A stretch of 64,000 nucleotides of DNA from the NCBI RefSeq assembly GCF_002849715.1, contig NZ_CP018863.1, positions 3,534,001 through 3,598,000 on the forward strand, in the 5' to 3' direction. Of the stretch, positions 36,086-46,817 are shown one piece after another. How positions within the stretch are numbered: position 1 is the stretch's first letter; each line of letters opens with the position of its first letter. The position numbers and the translations under genes were made by a program. This stretch comes from Arthrobacter crystallopoietes (GTDB lineage Bacteria > Actinomycetota > Actinomycetes > Actinomycetales > Micrococcaceae). The notes under the pieces were generated by a model. It was not told where the DNA came from. It did not search any database and saw nothing but the letters and a program-made list of their open reading frames with translations.

Positions 36086-37885
36086 GTGGTCCTGCGACTC
36101 TCCACCCTGTTCCTGCGCACTCTGCGCGAAGATCCCGTCGACGCCGAGGTGGCCAGCCACCGGTTGCTGGTCCGCGCCGGGTATATCCGCCGCGCCGCGC
36201 CGGGCATCTACTCCTGGCTGCCGCTGGGGCTGAAGGTCCTGGCCAAGGTGGAAACCATCATCCGCGAGGAGATGTCCGCCATCGGTGCCCAGGAAGTCCA
36301 TTTCCCGGCGCTGCTGCCGCGCGAACCGTACGAGGCCACCAACCGCTGGACCGAGTACGGCGAGGGGCTCTTCCGGCTTCAGGACCGCAAGGGCGCGGAC
36401 TACCTGCTGGCGCCCACGCATGAGGAAATGTTCACGCTGCTGGTCAAGGACCTGTACTCCTCGTACAAGGATCTGCCCGTCTGCCTGTACCAGATCCAGA
36501 CCAAGTACCGCGACGAAGCGCGTCCCCGTGCCGGCCTGTTGCGCGGCCGTGAGTTCATCATGAAGGATTCGTATTCCTTCGATATTGACGACGCCGGACT
36601 CGAGGACAGCTACCAGGCCCACCGCGGCGCCTACTTGCGTATTTTCGAGCGGCTGGGACTCGAAGTGGTCCCCGTGAAAGCCACTGCCGGTGCCATGGGC
36701 GGGTCCAAGAGCGAGGAATTCCTGCACCCGACCGAGGTCGGCGAGGACACCTTCGTCCGTTCGGCCGGCGGCTATGCGGCCAATGTCGAAGCAGTCACCA
36801 CCGTGGTCCCGGCGGAGATCGACTTCGCCAACCTGCCCGAGGCCGAGGTCAAGGACACCCCGGACACTCCGACCATCGAGACTCTGGTGGCTGCGGCCAA
36901 CGAGCTGGCGCCGCGGCCGGAGGGCGTATGGACTGCTGCCGACACGTTGAAGAACGTGGTTCTGGCTGTCACCCTGCCGACCGGGGAGCGCCAGGTCGTG
37001 GTGCTCGGCGTGCCGGGCGACCGCGCGGTGGACCTCAAGCGGGTCGAAGCCAACATCGGCGGCTTCCTGCCGATCGGCGGGGAAATCGGCATCGAGGCCG
37101 CCAACGAGGACGACCTCAAGAAGCACCCGGGACTGGTCCGGGGCTACATCGGTCCGGGCGAGAGCCTGAACGCCGCGGTGCTCGGCACCGAAGGCAAGAC
37201 CGGACTGCTCTACCTGGTTGACCCGCGCGTGGTCTCCGGGACCAGCTGGATCACCGGTGCCAACGTCGACGGCAAGCACGTCTTCGGCCTGGTGGCCGGA
37301 CGGGACTTCACATGGGACGGCGTCATCGAGAGCGTCGACGTGCGCGCCGGAGACGAAGCTCCCGACGGCTCCGGTCCGCTCGAGGCTGCACGCGGCATCG
37401 AGATGGGCCATATCTTCCAGCTCGGACGTAAGTACGCCGAGGCGCTGGGGCTGCAGGTGCTGGACAAGAACGGCAAACTCGCCACCGTCACCATGGGTTC
37501 GTACGGCGTCGGCGTTACCCGGGCCGTGGCCGCCCTGGCCGAATCCAACCACGACGACAAGGGACTGATCTGGCCGCGCAACGTCGCCCCGGCTGACGTC
37601 CACGTCGTCGCCACCGGCCGCGGACAGGAAATCTTCGACGCCGCGAACAAGCTCGCCGAAGAGCTTGCGGCCGCCGGACTGGAGGTCATCTACGATGACC
37701 GGCCCAAGGTTTCCCCCGGCGTGAAGTTCGGCGACGCGGAACTCATCGGGGTGCCGACCATCCTCGTGGTCGGCCGCGGCCTGGCCGACGGTGTCGTCGA
37801 GGTCAAGGACCGCGCCACCGGCGAAGCGCAGAACGTGCCCCTGGAGGACGCCGTCGCGCAGGTGGCCGCCCTCGCCGGAAAGTGA
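36086..37885 (+). CDS. proS: Prolyl-tRNA synthetase (bacterial type)
   Basis: This class II aminoacyl-tRNA synthetase charges tRNA-Pro. The 599-aa protein has motif 1 near [17 protein letters not shown], motif 2 with [28 protein letters not shown], an editing insertion domain (about 225-390) and motif 3 [11 protein letters not shown], then the C-terminal anticodon-binding domain (about 500-598, [10 protein letters not shown]). Start GTG 36086; the SD is weak. A candidate promoter (TTCACC...TAGGAT) lies near 36005-36033. Its stop overlaps the next gene by 4 nt. Confidence 0.96.
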   Translation: MVLRLSTLFLRTLREDPVDAEVASHRLLVRAGYIRRAAPGIYSWLPLGLKVLAKVETIIREEMSAIGAQEVHFPALLPREPYEATNRWTEYGEGLFRLQDRKGADYLLAPTHEEMFTLLVKDLYSSYKDLPVCLYQIQTKYRDEARPRAGLLRGREFIMKDSYSFDIDDAGLEDSYQAHRGAYLRIFERLGLEVVPVKATAGAMGGSKSEEFLHPTEVGEDTFVRSAGGYAANVEAVTTVVPAEIDFANLPEAEVKDTPDTPTIETLVAAANELAPRPEGVWTAADTLKNVVLAVTLPTGERQVVVLGVPGDRAVDLKRVEANIGGFLPIGGEIGIEAANEDDLKKHPGLVRGYIGPGESLNAAVLGTEGKTGLLYLVDPRVVSGTSWITGANVDGKHVFGLVAGRDFTWDGVIESVDVRAGDEAPDGSGPLEAARGIEMGHIFQLGRKYAEALGLQVLDKNGKLATVTMGSYGVGVTRAVAALAESNHDDKGLIWPRNVAPADVHVVATGRGQEIFDAANKLAEELAAAGLEVIYDDRPKVSPGVKFGDAELIGVPTILVVGRGLADGVVEVKDRATGEAQNVPLEDAVAQVAALAGK

Positions 37886-38691
37886 TCTCCGGACTCGAGG
37901 AACTTCAACTGGCCACCATCATCCTGGTGGTGGTGGCCGGTTTCGCCGCCGGCTGGGTTGATGCAGTGGTCGGTGGCGGCGGCCTGATCCAGTTGCCTGC
38001 GCTGCTGCTGGTGCCCGGCATCAGCCCCGTGCAGTCGTTGGCGACCAACAAGATGGGCTCGATCTTCGGGACCACCACGAGCGCCATTACGTATTACCGG
38101 CGCGCCCACCCCGACCTGAAGACCGCGCTGCCCATGGCCGGTGTCGCGCTGGCGGGCAGCTTCGGCGGCGCGATCGTGGCCACGGTGCTGCCGTCGGAAG
38201 TGTTCAAGCCGATCATCATCGCGGCGCTCATCGCCGTCGCAATTTTTACTGCCCTGCGTCCGACGGCGGGCACGCTCACCAAGCTCCGCTACACCGGGGC
38301 GCGGCACTTCGGCACGGCCGCCGGCATCGGTCTGGTCATCGGGTTTTACGACGGGCTGATCGGTCCCGGAACAGGCTCGTTCCTGATCATCGCGATGGTG
38401 GCCATGCTCGGTTACAACTTCCTGGCCGCCAGCGCCAAGTCCAAGATCGTGAACATGGCCACCAACTTCGGCGCGCTGCTGTTCTTCCTGCCCAGCGGCG
38501 CCCTGCTGTGGGGACTGGGCCTGATCCTGGGCCTGGCGAACATGGCCGGCGGCTACCTGGGCGCCCGGATGGCGGTCACCAAGGGCAGTAAATTCATCCG
38601 CGTGGTTTTCCTGCTCGTGGTTGCGGCGCTGATTATCAAGCTGGGCTACGACGTGGTGCAGGAGAATATCCTGGGGAACCAGGGGGCTTAG
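37882..38691 (+). CDS. TauE/SafE-family membrane exporter
   Basis: This 269-aa membrane protein with eight hydrophobic segments carries the duplicated motif of the family: [16 protein letters not shown]...[16 protein letters not shown] in the first half and [16 protein letters not shown]...[14 protein letters not shown] in the second. Family members export sulfite, sulfoacetate or related organosulfur anions. Start GTG 37882 overlaps the proS stop. A molybdenum-dependent sulfite oxidase-like gene is at the end of this window, but no link is shown. Confidence 0.88.
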   Translation: MISGLEELQLATIILVVVAGFAAGWVDAVVGGGGLIQLPALLLVPGISPVQSLATNKMGSIFGTTTSAITYYRRAHPDLKTALPMAGVALAGSFGGAIVATVLPSEVFKPIIIAALIAVAIFTALRPTAGTLTKLRYTGARHFGTAAGIGLVIGFYDGLIGPGTGSFLIIAMVAMLGYNFLAASAKSKIVNMATNFGALLFFLPSGALLWGLGLILGLANMAGGYLGARMAVTKGSKFIRVVFLLVVAALIIKLGYDVVQENILGNQGA

Positions 38692-38738
38692 GCGGCCGAG
38701 CACGCCTCTGCGCTGCCCGGCTTAAGTCGCTGTCCCGC

Positions 38739-39722
38739 TTACGGCAGTTGCAGTTCATGTGCGGGCGGGAGCCCGGGGAGGGTTCGTCCGGCGAGCGTGG
38801 AGGCAACCCAGAGGGAGCGTTGCGCGTGGCCGCTGTTGCCGTGCTGCAGATAGTCCAGGGCGTTGGCCACCTCGCGGACGATGCTCCACTGCCGTGCGGT
38901 CTCCGTCCGCAACTGCGCCGCCGCGCAGAGATCCTCACAGCGCCGGACCAGGTGGGTTTCCGGATCCGTGGCGTGCAGGTCCGGTATCCGGTTCCAGAGC
39001 ATCGGCGCCACCTCGAATTCCGCCTCGCCCAGCATGGGCTTCGGATCGATGGCCGCGAAACTGCCTGCAGGCTCCATCCGGGCCAGCACATTCCCGTAAT
39101 GCAGGTCGGTGTGGACCAGCACATCGCGGGCTTCACGGCGCCCAACCGTGCCCCGGACCTGGCAGACCTCCAGCGCGCATTCGAGCAGCCAGCGGTCAAA
39201 GGGCTCGCCGAGCGCCGACCAGTCCGCGGGCAGCGAATCCGACCACTGCTCCGCCGTCGCGGCCACGGTTTCAAAGGCCGGCCAACTCTCCGCCGCTTCA
39301 GGGGACCGATGCAGCTGCCGCACCAACGGTCCCCAGACCGCCGCCGTCTCGTCCAGCGGGACATCGAGCAGGGAGCGGTCACCGTCCAGCCGCTCGAGCA
39401 GCTGCACAAATGGGTCCTCGCCGGTACGCAGCAGGGTGACGGCACCCCGGCCGTCCCAGAGCCTCAGCGCAGCGGACTCGAGCAGCGCTTCATCGTGGGG
39501 AACGGCGAGCTTCAGCACCGCGGGTGTGCCTGATGGCGTACGCACCGGAACCACTGCCGCCAGCTGCCCGAACCAGGGGCCGCCGCCGGCCGGGTCCGCC
39601 GCCAACTGCCAGCTTTCCAACACCGCGGCGCACTGGTTGTTGAACTGCTGGAGCCAGCGGGAGCCGCCGGGTAACTGCAGCGCGTTGAGCCGCAGGTCCG
39701 CCGGGAGCTCCATCGGGATCAT
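38739..39722 (-). CDS. Aminoglycoside 6-phosphotransferase-like kinase
   Basis: This 327-aa kinase of the APH(6)/hydroxyurea-resistance kinase family has the catalytic loop VLVHTDLHYGNVL (Asp as base) and the metal-binding AIDPKPMLGEAEFE, both typical of the group. Members phosphorylate streptomycin or related substrates, but many genomic homologues have no known drug substrate. It is the downstream gene of a two-gene minus-strand unit, overlapping the DUF4439 gene by 4 nt if ATG is used at 39722. Resistance cannot be inferred from the sequence. Confidence 0.82.
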   Translation of the reverse strand: MIPMELPADLRLNALQLPGGSRWLQQFNNQCAAVLESWQLAADPAGGGPWFGQLAAVVPVRTPSGTPAVLKLAVPHDEALLESAALRLWDGRGAVTLLRTGEDPFVQLLERLDGDRSLLDVPLDETAAVWGPLVRQLHRSPEAAESWPAFETVAATAEQWSDSLPADWSALGEPFDRWLLECALEVCQVRGTVGRREARDVLVHTDLHYGNVLARMEPAGSFAAIDPKPMLGEAEFEVAPMLWNRIPDLHATDPETHLVRRCEDLCAAAQLRTETARQWSIVREVANALDYLQHGNSGHAQRSLWVASTLAGRTLPGLPPAHELQLP

Positions 39723-40957
39723 TGCGGGCCGTCCTTCAAAGCCGGCGCCGACGATGCCGCACCGGCAGTTTCGGACGTTCCGGAAGGGGAGACTGCGTTG
39801 CCGCTTTCGCGAAGGTCGAGGCCGGGCGTAAGCGGCGGCTCACCGGTCATGGTCGCGATCCGCTCGGCCGCTCCCGGCAGATCCGAGGCAGCGGCGGCCC
39901 GCAGTGCGCCGTCTCCCAGGGCCACCAGATCTCCCAGGGCCAGCGCCGCTTCACCTTCCGCGTCGACGAGCCCCTGCCACGGTTCGTCCAGGAAGCCCTC
40001 GGGAAGTGCATAGGCCGGCGCGCGCAGCGGCAGCTCCACGCAGGCGTCCGCGGCCAGTTCCTCCCAGTGCTCCATGAGATCCCGATGCGCGGCATAGTTC
40101 TCCGCCGCGGCTTCGCGCTGTGCACCCGTGGTCCGGGGCAGCGCGGCCTGGTACAGGAACGCCAATTTGTATTCACTGACAACGACGGCGGCAACGGCCT
40201 GCGCTTCCGCCGGCAGCTCGCCCCCGGGCACCGATGACTGGGAATCCTGGTTTTCAGGGCCGGGCCGGCCGCATTCGGTCGGCGGATCCACCACATCGGA
40301 TTTCCAGGGAACCGGCTGTGCGGTGTCGGGGTAAGCCGCGTGCAGCAAAGCTGCCTGGCTGAAGGCCGACGCACCGACGGAGGCCAGCAGGCGCGCAAGG
40401 CCGGGGTCTACCTCCAAGGACGCGGAGAGCAGGAAACGGGAGGTCGAGGCCAGCCGTTGGAGCGTGCCGTCCAGCGTCGGCGCCCCGGCTTCGCGCGACG
40501 GCGGGTTGGTGGGGGTGGGACCGCGGGCATCGGAACCGCGGATGCCGGGACCGTCCCCGGATTCGGGATCCGGGGCGGCTGCTCCGGATGGCCAGGTAGT
40601 CTGCAGCGGGAACAATCCGGCCTGCTCCTCCAGCATGGAAGCAGCAGCCAGCAGCGGTGCGGAGCCGCCGTCGTCGTTGTTTGAATTGGTCTCCACCGAA
40701 GCCAGGTGACGAAGATCTCCGGCTACCGCCAGCAGTCGCTGCCCGGCGTCAAGACGCGCCTGTTCGGTGGTGCTCAGCGGGGGTGGGGCGGTCTCCAGGC
40801 CGGTGACGACGGTGCCGATGCTGATGACCAGTGCGGCGGCCAGCAAAAGCAGTAGGGTACGCCGGAAAAAGCGGCTGGCTCTGCCGCCGGCCTTAGTGCC
40901 GGCCGTGCCCTTGGCCGGCCCTCCTGACGTTGTTCCCACAACAGTTGATAATGTCAT
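39719..40957 (-). CDS. DUF4439 ferritin-like membrane-anchored protein
   Basis: This is a 412-aa protein with an N-terminal transmembrane segment (about residues 30-50) and a Pro/Gly-rich extracellular-like region. The C-terminal DUF4439 helical bundle (about 260-365) shows AVVVSEYKLAFLYQAALPR and AHRDLMEHWEELAADAC. This gene type lies upstream of rimP in many actinobacteria, in opposite orientation, as here. Function is unknown. GTG 40969, four codons upstream, is an alternative start; neither has a good SD. Confidence 0.8.
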   Translation of the reverse strand: MTLSTVVGTTSGGPAKGTAGTKAGGRASRFFRRTLLLLLAAALVISIGTVVTGLETAPPPLSTTEQARLDAGQRLLAVAGDLRHLASVETNSNNDDGGSAPLLAAASMLEEQAGLFPLQTTWPSGAAAPDPESGDGPGIRGSDARGPTPTNPPSREAGAPTLDGTLQRLASTSRFLLSASLEVDPGLARLLASVGASAFSQAALLHAAYPDTAQPVPWKSDVVDPPTECGRPGPENQDSQSSVPGGELPAEAQAVAAVVVSEYKLAFLYQAALPRTTGAQREAAAENYAAHRDLMEHWEELAADACVELPLRAPAYALPEGFLDEPWQGLVDAEGEAALALGDLVALGDGALRAAAASDLPGAAERIATMTGEPPLTPGLDLRESGNAVSPSGTSETAGAASSAPALKDGPQ

Positions 40958-41070
40958 GGCAGCAGGCACGGACGCACCACACGGTGCGGCGCGTGGCTCA
41001 TCAGCGTGTCACGAGGGCTTGAGAAAGTCGCTAGTCTAGTAGCTACAACAACATCTAGCGGGAGGCAGCT

Positions 41071-41685
41071 ATGGCGGATCGACCCGATCACACCGGCGTG
41101 TTCCATTCGGGGAAACCATCCGGCGCCCAGACCCAATTGGAAGCGTCGCGGCTGAAGGAACTGTTGGCCCCCACGGTGGCTGCCAGCGACCTGTACTTGG
41201 AAGACATCGAAGTGCGTATCGCCGGAACCCAGCGCACCGTACACGTGATCGTGGATCTGCCCGAGGACCAGCAGGGCGGCGTGAGCCTGGACAAGATCGC
41301 GGAGGTCTCGCAGAGCCTTTCCGCGGCGCTGGACGAGGACCCGCATGATGAGGGTGCCCCCTATGATCTTGAAGTTTCTTCCCCCGGCGTGAGCCGGCCG
41401 CTGACCGAGCCGCGGCACTGGCGCCGCAATCTCGGCCGCAAGGTGTCGGTGAAAGTTCTCGACGGCGACAACGTCACCGGGCGTCTGCTGGAGGTCGGGG
41501 ACGATTCCGTCACGATACGGCCCGACATTCCTGTGAAGAAGGGCATGAAGCCCAAGCACGGGGAACCCGTCCAGCTGGCCTTTGCGAACATCCGCAGCGG
41601 CAAGGTGGAAATAGAATTCACCCACTTGGATGAAGACCTGGCCGCAGCTCAGATGCGCGGCGAACTAGAAGATGAGGAGGCCTGA
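41071..41685 (+). CDS. rimP: Ribosome maturation factor RimP
   Basis: RimP assists 30S subunit assembly. The 204-aa protein has an N-terminal alpha/beta domain (residues 25-110, [35 protein letters not shown]) and a C-terminal SH3-like barrel (about 115-185). It has extra N- and C-terminal tails; the C-terminal tail is acidic. SD GGGAGG precedes ATG 41071. It opens the rimP-nusA-ylxR-infB-rbfA block; its stop is 1 nt before nusA. Confidence 0.94.
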   Translation: MADRPDHTGVFHSGKPSGAQTQLEASRLKELLAPTVAASDLYLEDIEVRIAGTQRTVHVIVDLPEDQQGGVSLDKIAEVSQSLSAALDEDPHDEGAPYDLEVSSPGVSRPLTEPRHWRRNLGRKVSVKVLDGDNVTGRLLEVGDDSVTIRPDIPVKKGMKPKHGEPVQLAFANIRSGKVEIEFTHLDEDLAAAQMRGELEDEEA

Positions 41686-41686
41686 C

Positions 41687-42664
41687 ATGGATATCGACAT
41701 GAGCGCCCTGCGGTTCCTGGAACGTGAACGCGAAATCCCCCTGGACCTGCTCATTCCCACGATCGAGCAGGCGCTGCTGGTGGCTTACCACAAGACGCCG
41801 GGTTCGATCGATAAAGCCCGCGCCGAGCTGGACCGCAAGAGCGGCCATGTGACCATCTGGGCCGCCGAAATGGATGAGGACGGCACCGTCGTCGGCGAGT
41901 TCGACGACACCCCGAGCGGGTTCGGCCGCATTGCGGCTTCCACCGCGCGCCAGATCATTCTGCAGCGCCTGCGGGACGCCGAGGATGACAACGTGCTCGG
42001 CATTTTCCGTGGCAAGGAAGGCGAGCTCGTCTCCGGGTTGATCCAGCAGGGCCACAATCCCAACATGGTCCAGGTTGACCTCGGCACCGTTGAGGCACTG
42101 CTCCCGCCGCCCGAACAGGTGCCGGGGGAGAAGTACCCGCATGGTGCCCGCCTGCGTGCCTATGTGGTGGATGTGCACCGCGGCATGAAGGGTCCCTCGA
42201 TCACGCTGTCCCGCTCGCACCCTGGCCTGGTCCGCAAACTCTTCGAACTGGAAGTCCCGGAGATCGCGGACCACAGCGTCGAGATCGTGGCGCTGGCGCG
42301 CGAGGCGGGCCACCGGACCAAGATCGCGGTCAAGGCCAACATTCCGGGCCTTAACGCCAAGGGCGCCTGCATTGGCGAGATGGGTTCCCGCGTGCGCGCC
42401 GTCATGACCGAACTGCACGATGAGAAGATCGACATCGTGGACTTCAGCGAGGACCCGGCAACGTTCATTGGCAATGCCCTCTCTCCCTCGCGCGTGTCTT
42501 CGGTCACCATCACGGACGCGGACCTGCGTTCCGCACGGGTGGTCGTACCGGACTACCAGCTGTCCCTGGCCATCGGCAAAGAAGGCCAGAACGCCCGGTT
42601 GGCTGCCAAGCTCACCGGCTGGCGGATCGACATTGTGTCCGATGCCGTGGCGGTCCAGCAGTAG
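41687..42664 (+). CDS. nusA: Transcription termination/antitermination factor NusA
   Basis: NusA binds RNA polymerase and nascent RNA to control pausing, termination and antitermination. The 325-aa actinobacterial form lacks the C-terminal acidic repeats. Domains: N-terminal RNAP-binding domain (1-110), S1 (about 115-185), KH1 ([18 protein letters not shown]) and KH2 ([26 protein letters not shown]). The start is ATG 41687 with SD GAGGAGG. Confidence 0.95.
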   Translation: MDIDMSALRFLEREREIPLDLLIPTIEQALLVAYHKTPGSIDKARAELDRKSGHVTIWAAEMDEDGTVVGEFDDTPSGFGRIAASTARQIILQRLRDAEDDNVLGIFRGKEGELVSGLIQQGHNPNMVQVDLGTVEALLPPPEQVPGEKYPHGARLRAYVVDVHRGMKGPSITLSRSHPGLVRKLFELEVPEIADHSVEIVALAREAGHRTKIAVKANIPGLNAKGACIGEMGSRVRAVMTELHDEKIDIVDFSEDPATFIGNALSPSRVSSVTITDADLRSARVVVPDYQLSLAIGKEGQNARLAAKLTGWRIDIVSDAVAVQQ

Positions 42665-42726
42665 CCTCCGGCACCGCAGCCGTCGCTCCAGTTCGTAGAC
42701 TGGCTAGGGAAAGCGCTAGAATAAAC

Positions 42727-43128
42727 ATGGTCCGGTCTTCCGACTTCCAGCCCGGTGGGCATGATTCCCGCCAGCAGGGTGCCGTTTCGGCTTCGCCGCA
42801 GCGCACCTGCGTGGGCTGTCGCCGTCGGGATGACCAGGCCGGTTTGCTGCGTTTGGTCACAGCAGACGGTGCGAGCACCGTCGTCGTGGATCAATTTCGC
42901 CGCCTGCCCGGGCGGGGTGCCTGGCTGCATCCCCAACCCGAATGCCTGGCAATGGCTGTGAAGCGGCGTGCCTTCAACAGGGCCTTTAGGGGTAAAGTTG
43001 ATAGCCGTGCCGTGGAAGGTTACTTCCAAGCACTTGATCCGGCCGCGGAAAACGTGACCGGATCACACCAACCGTCCAACCTGAAAGCGGGTCAGAAAAC
43101 TGATGGAAACCCGATGAGTGCCAAGTGA
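42727..43128 (+). CDS. ylxR: YlxR/RnpM-family RNA-binding protein
   Basis: This is a 133-aa DUF448 protein. The signature TCVGCRRRDDQAGLLRLV and the segment LPGRGAWLHPQPECLAMAVKRRAFNRAFR define the family, reported to bind RNase P RNA in Bacillus. It sits between nusA and infB, the conserved position. No SD precedes ATG 42727; TAGAAT at 42717-42722 is a -10-like element, so a leaderless transcript is possible. Confidence 0.9.
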   Translation: MVRSSDFQPGGHDSRQQGAVSASPQRTCVGCRRRDDQAGLLRLVTADGASTVVVDQFRRLPGRGAWLHPQPECLAMAVKRRAFNRAFRGKVDSRAVEGYFQALDPAAENVTGSHQPSNLKAGQKTDGNPMSAK

Positions 43129-43264
43129 TGAGTGCCCAACGATGACTTATCTGTTGTGCGCTGCCCACGGTCTGAGTGCGATGTGCGTTCTGCACGGCGC
43201 GGAAGGCCGCAGCAAGAAATAGACGGTTCGTGCCTGGCTCGGTGCGGACCGAGACAGGAGAAAT

Positions 43265-46168
43265 GTGGCCAAGGTCCGCGTACACGAGCTCGCAAAAGAG
43301 CTCGGTATTACCTCGAAAGATGCAGTAGCAAAACTGCAGGAACTGGGCGAATTCGTCCGGTCCGCCTCATCCACGATTGAGGCTCCCGTCGTGAAGAAAC
43401 TTCGCGACGCCTATCCGGCCGCTCCGGCGAAGAACGCTTCCCCCGCTCCGGCAGCCAAGGCTGCACCGAAGCCGGCGGCTGCTCCGACGCCCGGGCCCAA
43501 AACCGAAGCGAAGCCAGCTGCCGCACAGCCGGCCGCATCCAGTGCGCCCGCTGCTCCTGCAGCACCGGCTGCCCAGGCTCCGGCTCCCGCTGCTCCGGCA
43601 GCACCGGCTCCCCAGGCTCCGGCTCCGGCAGCACCGGCTGCTCCGGCTGCCAAGGCCGATACTCCGGCACCGGCGAAGCCAGGCGCAGCAGCACCGGCCA
43701 AACCCGGCTCCGCTGCTCCGCGTCCAGGCGGCACCCGTGCAGGTGGCGCCCCCCGCCCCGGCAACAATCCGTTTGCAACATCGCAGGGCATGCCCCGCGG
43801 CGCCCGTGGCGACCGCGAGCGTGATGGCGAGCGTGCACCGCGTCCGGGAAACAATCCGTTTGCAACGTCGCAGGGCATGCCCCGCGGCGGTCGTGACGGG
43901 GCTCCCCGTCCGGCGGCAGCGGGACAGGGCGGACCTCGTCCGGCTGCAGGCCAGGGCGGTCCCCGTCCCGGTGCTCCGCGTCCGGGTGCTCCGCGTCCGG
44001 GTGCCCCGCGTCCCGGCGCGCCCCGTCCGGGTGCTCCGCGTCCGGGCGGCGGTCCCGGCGGCGCACGTCCGACTCCGGGCATGATGCCCAACCGTACCGA
44101 GCGTCCGGCGCCTGCCGGCCGCGGCGGTGCTCCGGGCCGTCCGGGTGCTCCCGGCCGTCCGGGTACCGGCGGTCCCGGTGGCGGTGCTCCCGCCGGCGGT
44201 GGCTTCGGCAAGGGTGGCCGCGGACGCGGTGGCACCCAGGGTGCTTTCGGTAAGGGAGGCGCCGGCCGCGGCAAGCAGCGCAAGTCCAAGCGCGCCAAGC
44301 GCCAGGAACTGGAGCAGATGAGTGCTCCGTCGCTGGGTGGCGTGAGCGTACCCCGCGGCGACGGCAAGACCGTTGTGCGCCTGCGCCGTGGTTCTTCGAT
44401 CACGGACTTTGCCGACAAGATCGAGGCCAACCCGGCCGCACTGGTCACCGTGCTGTTCCACCTCGGCGAAATGGCTACGGCCACGCAGTCGCTGGACGAG
44501 GAAACCTTCGAACTGCTGGGCGAGGAACTGGGCTACAAGATCCAGGTTGTTTCCCCCGAAGACGAAGAGCGCGAGCTGCTGGACTCCTTCGACATCGACC
44601 TCGAAGCCGAACTTGAGGCTGAGGGCGATGAAGAGCTGGAGAAGCGTGCAGCCGTTGTCACGGTCATGGGCCACGTTGACCACGGTAAGACCCGACTGCT
44701 CGACGCCATCCGCAACACCAAGGTTGTTGAAGGCGAGCACGGCGGCATTACCCAGCACATTGGTGCATACCAGATCGGCGTCGAGCATGATGGACGCGAC
44801 CGTCGGATCACCTTTATCGATACTCCGGGCCACGAGGCGTTCACCGCCATGCGTGCCCGTGGTGCGAAGGTCACCGACATCGCCATCCTCGTTGTCGCAG
44901 CCGATGACGGCGTGATGCCGCAGACCATTGAGGCGCTCAACCACGCCCAGGCGGCGAATGTGCCGATCGTCGTGGCCGTGAACAAGATCGATAAGGAAGG
45001 CGCCAACCCGGACAAGATCCGCGGCCAGCTGACCGAGTACGGCCTGGTTCCGGAAGAGTACGGCGGCGACACGATGTTCGTGGACGTCTCTGCGCGGCAG
45101 AACCTGAACATCGACGATCTGCTCTCGGCCGTGCTGCTGACTGCAGACGCGGCGCTGGACCTGCGTGCCAACCCGAACAAGGACGCCCGTGGTATCGCCA
45201 TTGAAGCGAACCTGGACAAGGGCCGTGGTGCGGTGGCAACCGTGCTGGTCCAGTCCGGTACGCTGCATGTCGGCGACACGATCGTTGCCGGTATTGCGCA
45301 CGGCCGCGTCCGTGCCATGTTCAACGAGAACGGCGACACGGTCGAAGCCGCGGAGCCGTCCCGTCCGGTCCAGGTACTGGGTCTGTCGACCGTGCCGCGT
45401 GCCGGCGACACCTTCCTGGTGACCGACGACGAGCGGACCGCCCGCCAGATCGCTGAGAAGCGTGAGGCTGCGGATCGTAACGCCGCTCTGGCCAAGCGCC
45501 GCAAGCGCATCAGCCTGGAAGACTTCGACAAGGCTGTGGCCGAGGGCAAGGTTGATACCCTCAACCTCATCCTCAAGGGTGACGTTTCCGGTGCGGTTGA
45601 AGCTTTGGAAGACTCGCTGCTCAAGATCGACGTTGGCGAAGATGTGCAGCTGCGCGTCATCCACCGCGGTGTCGGTGCCATCACGCAGAACGACGTCAAC
45701 CTGGCGACGGTCGACAACGCGATCATCATCGGGTTCAACGTCAAGCCTGCCGAGCGCGTGGCTGAACTGGCTGACCGCGAGGGCGTGGACATGCGCTTCT
45801 ACTCGGTCATCTACGCGGCCATCGACGATATCGAGCTGGCCCTCAAGGGCATGCTCAAGCCGGAATACGAAGAGTTCCAGCTTGGCACGGCGGAAATCCG
45901 CGAGATCTTCCGTTCGTCCAAGCACGGAAACATCGCAGGTTCCATCGTCCGCTCCGGCATCATCCGGCGTAATACCAAGGCCCGTGTCAGCCGCGATGGC
46001 AAGGTCATCGGCGACAACCTCAGCGTTGACTCGCTGAAGCGGTTCAAGGATGACGCCACCGAGGTCCGCGAGGGCTTCGAGTGCGGTATCGGCCTGGGGT
46101 CGTTCAACGACCTGAAGGAAGGCGACATGATCGAGACCTTCGAGATGCGCGAGAAGCCGCGCGCCTAA
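43265..46168 (+). CDS. infB: Translation initiation factor IF-2
   Basis: This GTPase delivers fMet-tRNA to the 30S subunit. The 967-aa protein has the IF2_N domain (residues 1-55), a long Ala/Pro/Lys-rich region (55-170), two copies of [16 protein letters not shown], tandem RPGAP repeats (about 232-265) and a Gly/Arg-rich segment to about 350. G1 [13 protein letters not shown]3 DTPGHEAF and G4 NKIDK mark the GTPase, followed by domains II-IV. Start GTG 43265 has SD AGGAG. The extended repetitive N-terminus is usual for actinobacteria. Confidence 0.97.
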   Translation: MAKVRVHELAKELGITSKDAVAKLQELGEFVRSASSTIEAPVVKKLRDAYPAAPAKNASPAPAAKAAPKPAAAPTPGPKTEAKPAAAQPAASSAPAAPAAPAAQAPAPAAPAAPAPQAPAPAAPAAPAAKADTPAPAKPGAAAPAKPGSAAPRPGGTRAGGAPRPGNNPFATSQGMPRGARGDRERDGERAPRPGNNPFATSQGMPRGGRDGAPRPAAAGQGGPRPAAGQGGPRPGAPRPGAPRPGAPRPGAPRPGAPRPGGGPGGARPTPGMMPNRTERPAPAGRGGAPGRPGAPGRPGTGGPGGGAPAGGGFGKGGRGRGGTQGAFGKGGAGRGKQRKSKRAKRQELEQMSAPSLGGVSVPRGDGKTVVRLRRGSSITDFADKIEANPAALVTVLFHLGEMATATQSLDEETFELLGEELGYKIQVVSPEDEERELLDSFDIDLEAELEAEGDEELEKRAAVVTVMGHVDHGKTRLLDAIRNTKVVEGEHGGITQHIGAYQIGVEHDGRDRRITFIDTPGHEAFTAMRARGAKVTDIAILVVAADDGVMPQTIEALNHAQAANVPIVVAVNKIDKEGANPDKIRGQLTEYGLVPEEYGGDTMFVDVSARQNLNIDDLLSAVLLTADAALDLRANPNKDARGIAIEANLDKGRGAVATVLVQSGTLHVGDTIVAGIAHGRVRAMFNENGDTVEAAEPSRPVQVLGLSTVPRAGDTFLVTDDERTARQIAEKREAADRNAALAKRRKRISLEDFDKAVAEGKVDTLNLILKGDVSGAVEALEDSLLKIDVGEDVQLRVIHRGVGAITQNDVNLATVDNAIIIGFNVKPAERVAELADREGVDMRFYSVIYAAIDDIELALKGMLKPEYEEFQLGTAEIREIFRSSKHGNIAGSIVRSGIIRRNTKARVSRDGKVIGDNLSVDSLKRFKDDATEVREGFECGIGLGSFNDLKEGDMIETFEMREKPRA

Positions 46169-46180
46169 GGAATCTCCGAT

Positions 46181-46216
46181 GCAGGCGCCTGGCGGTCACA
46201 ACCGCCGGGCGCCTGC
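46181..46216 (+). promoter_or_regulatory. Intercistronic hairpin infB/rbfA
   Basis: A 16-bp stem (46181-46196 with 46201-46216, one G-U pair) has a CACA loop and no U-tract. It lies between the infB stop and the rbfA SD, so it may attenuate or process the message. Confidence 0.75.
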
Positions 46217-46246
46217 ACCTTCACCAACACACCATGAGGAGGGGCT

Positions 46247-46714
46247 ATGGCCGATCCAGCACGCGCCGCAAAACTGGCAGACCGGATTAAAGTTGTGGTT
46301 GCACAAGCGTTGGAGCGCAGGGTCAAGGACCCTCGGCTCGGTTTTGTCACCATCACTGATGCCCGAGTCACCAACGACTTGCAGCACGCCACGCTTTACT
46401 ACACCGTTTTCGGCGACGAGACCCAGCAGGCGGACACCCGCAAGGCGCTGGAGTCCGCCAAGGGGGTCCTGCGCTCCGAGGTTGGCAAGAACATCACGGT
46501 ACGGCTGACCCCGACCCTGGAGTTCGTCCCGGACGAGATCCCGGTCAACGCCAGTCATCTGGAGGAACTGCTGCGGGCTGCCAAGGCCCGCGATGCCGAG
46601 GTTGCGGCCCTGGCAGAGGGCGCGGTTTTCGCCGGTGAGTCCGATCCGTACCGCAAGGACGAAGAGGACGACGACGAGGGCTTCACCGACGAAGCGGACG
46701 AGGCAGCCAAGTAG
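46247..46714 (+). CDS. rbfA: Ribosome-binding factor A
   Basis: RbfA is a 30S maturation factor acting on helix 1 of 16S rRNA. It is 155 aa; the KH-type fold begins ADPARAAKLADRIKVVVAQ and has the conserved VTITDARVTNDLQHATLYYT stretch and ELLRAAK. The C-terminus is acidic. ATG 46247 has SD GAGGAG. It is followed by a strong terminator, so truB is not in the same transcript. Confidence 0.95.
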   Translation: MADPARAAKLADRIKVVVAQALERRVKDPRLGFVTITDARVTNDLQHATLYYTVFGDETQQADTRKALESAKGVLRSEVGKNITVRLTPTLEFVPDEIPVNASHLEELLRAAKARDAEVAALAEGAVFAGESDPYRKDEEDDDEGFTDEADEAAK

Positions 46715-46732
46715 CCTGGCCGTTCCGCACTG

Positions 46733-46771
46733 CAGAAGGCGGCAGACCTTACGTCTGCCGCCTTCTGGTTT
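46733..46771 (+). terminator. Terminator after rbfA, probably bidirectional
   Basis: A perfect 15-bp stem (46733-46747 with 46753-46767) has a CTTAC loop, then TTT. It lies between convergent rbfA and the ScyD-like gene and could stop both. Confidence 0.85.
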
Positions 46772-46817
46772 CTGCCGGCAGTCCGATGGTGGCTGCACAG
46801 GGCATGACGACGGGCTG

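Noticed and set aside
38739..39722. Antibiotic-resistance gene
   Set aside because: Only family-level similarity to APH(6) kinases; no mobile context, so resistance is not supported.
43940..44060. Tandem repeats resembling a CRISPR or satellite array
   Set aside because: They are in frame inside infB and encode RPGAP units; there are no spacers.
43367..45925. An 852-codon open frame antisense to infB
   Set aside because: It mirrors infB exactly, has low-complexity sequence and no SD; high GC alone gives such frames.
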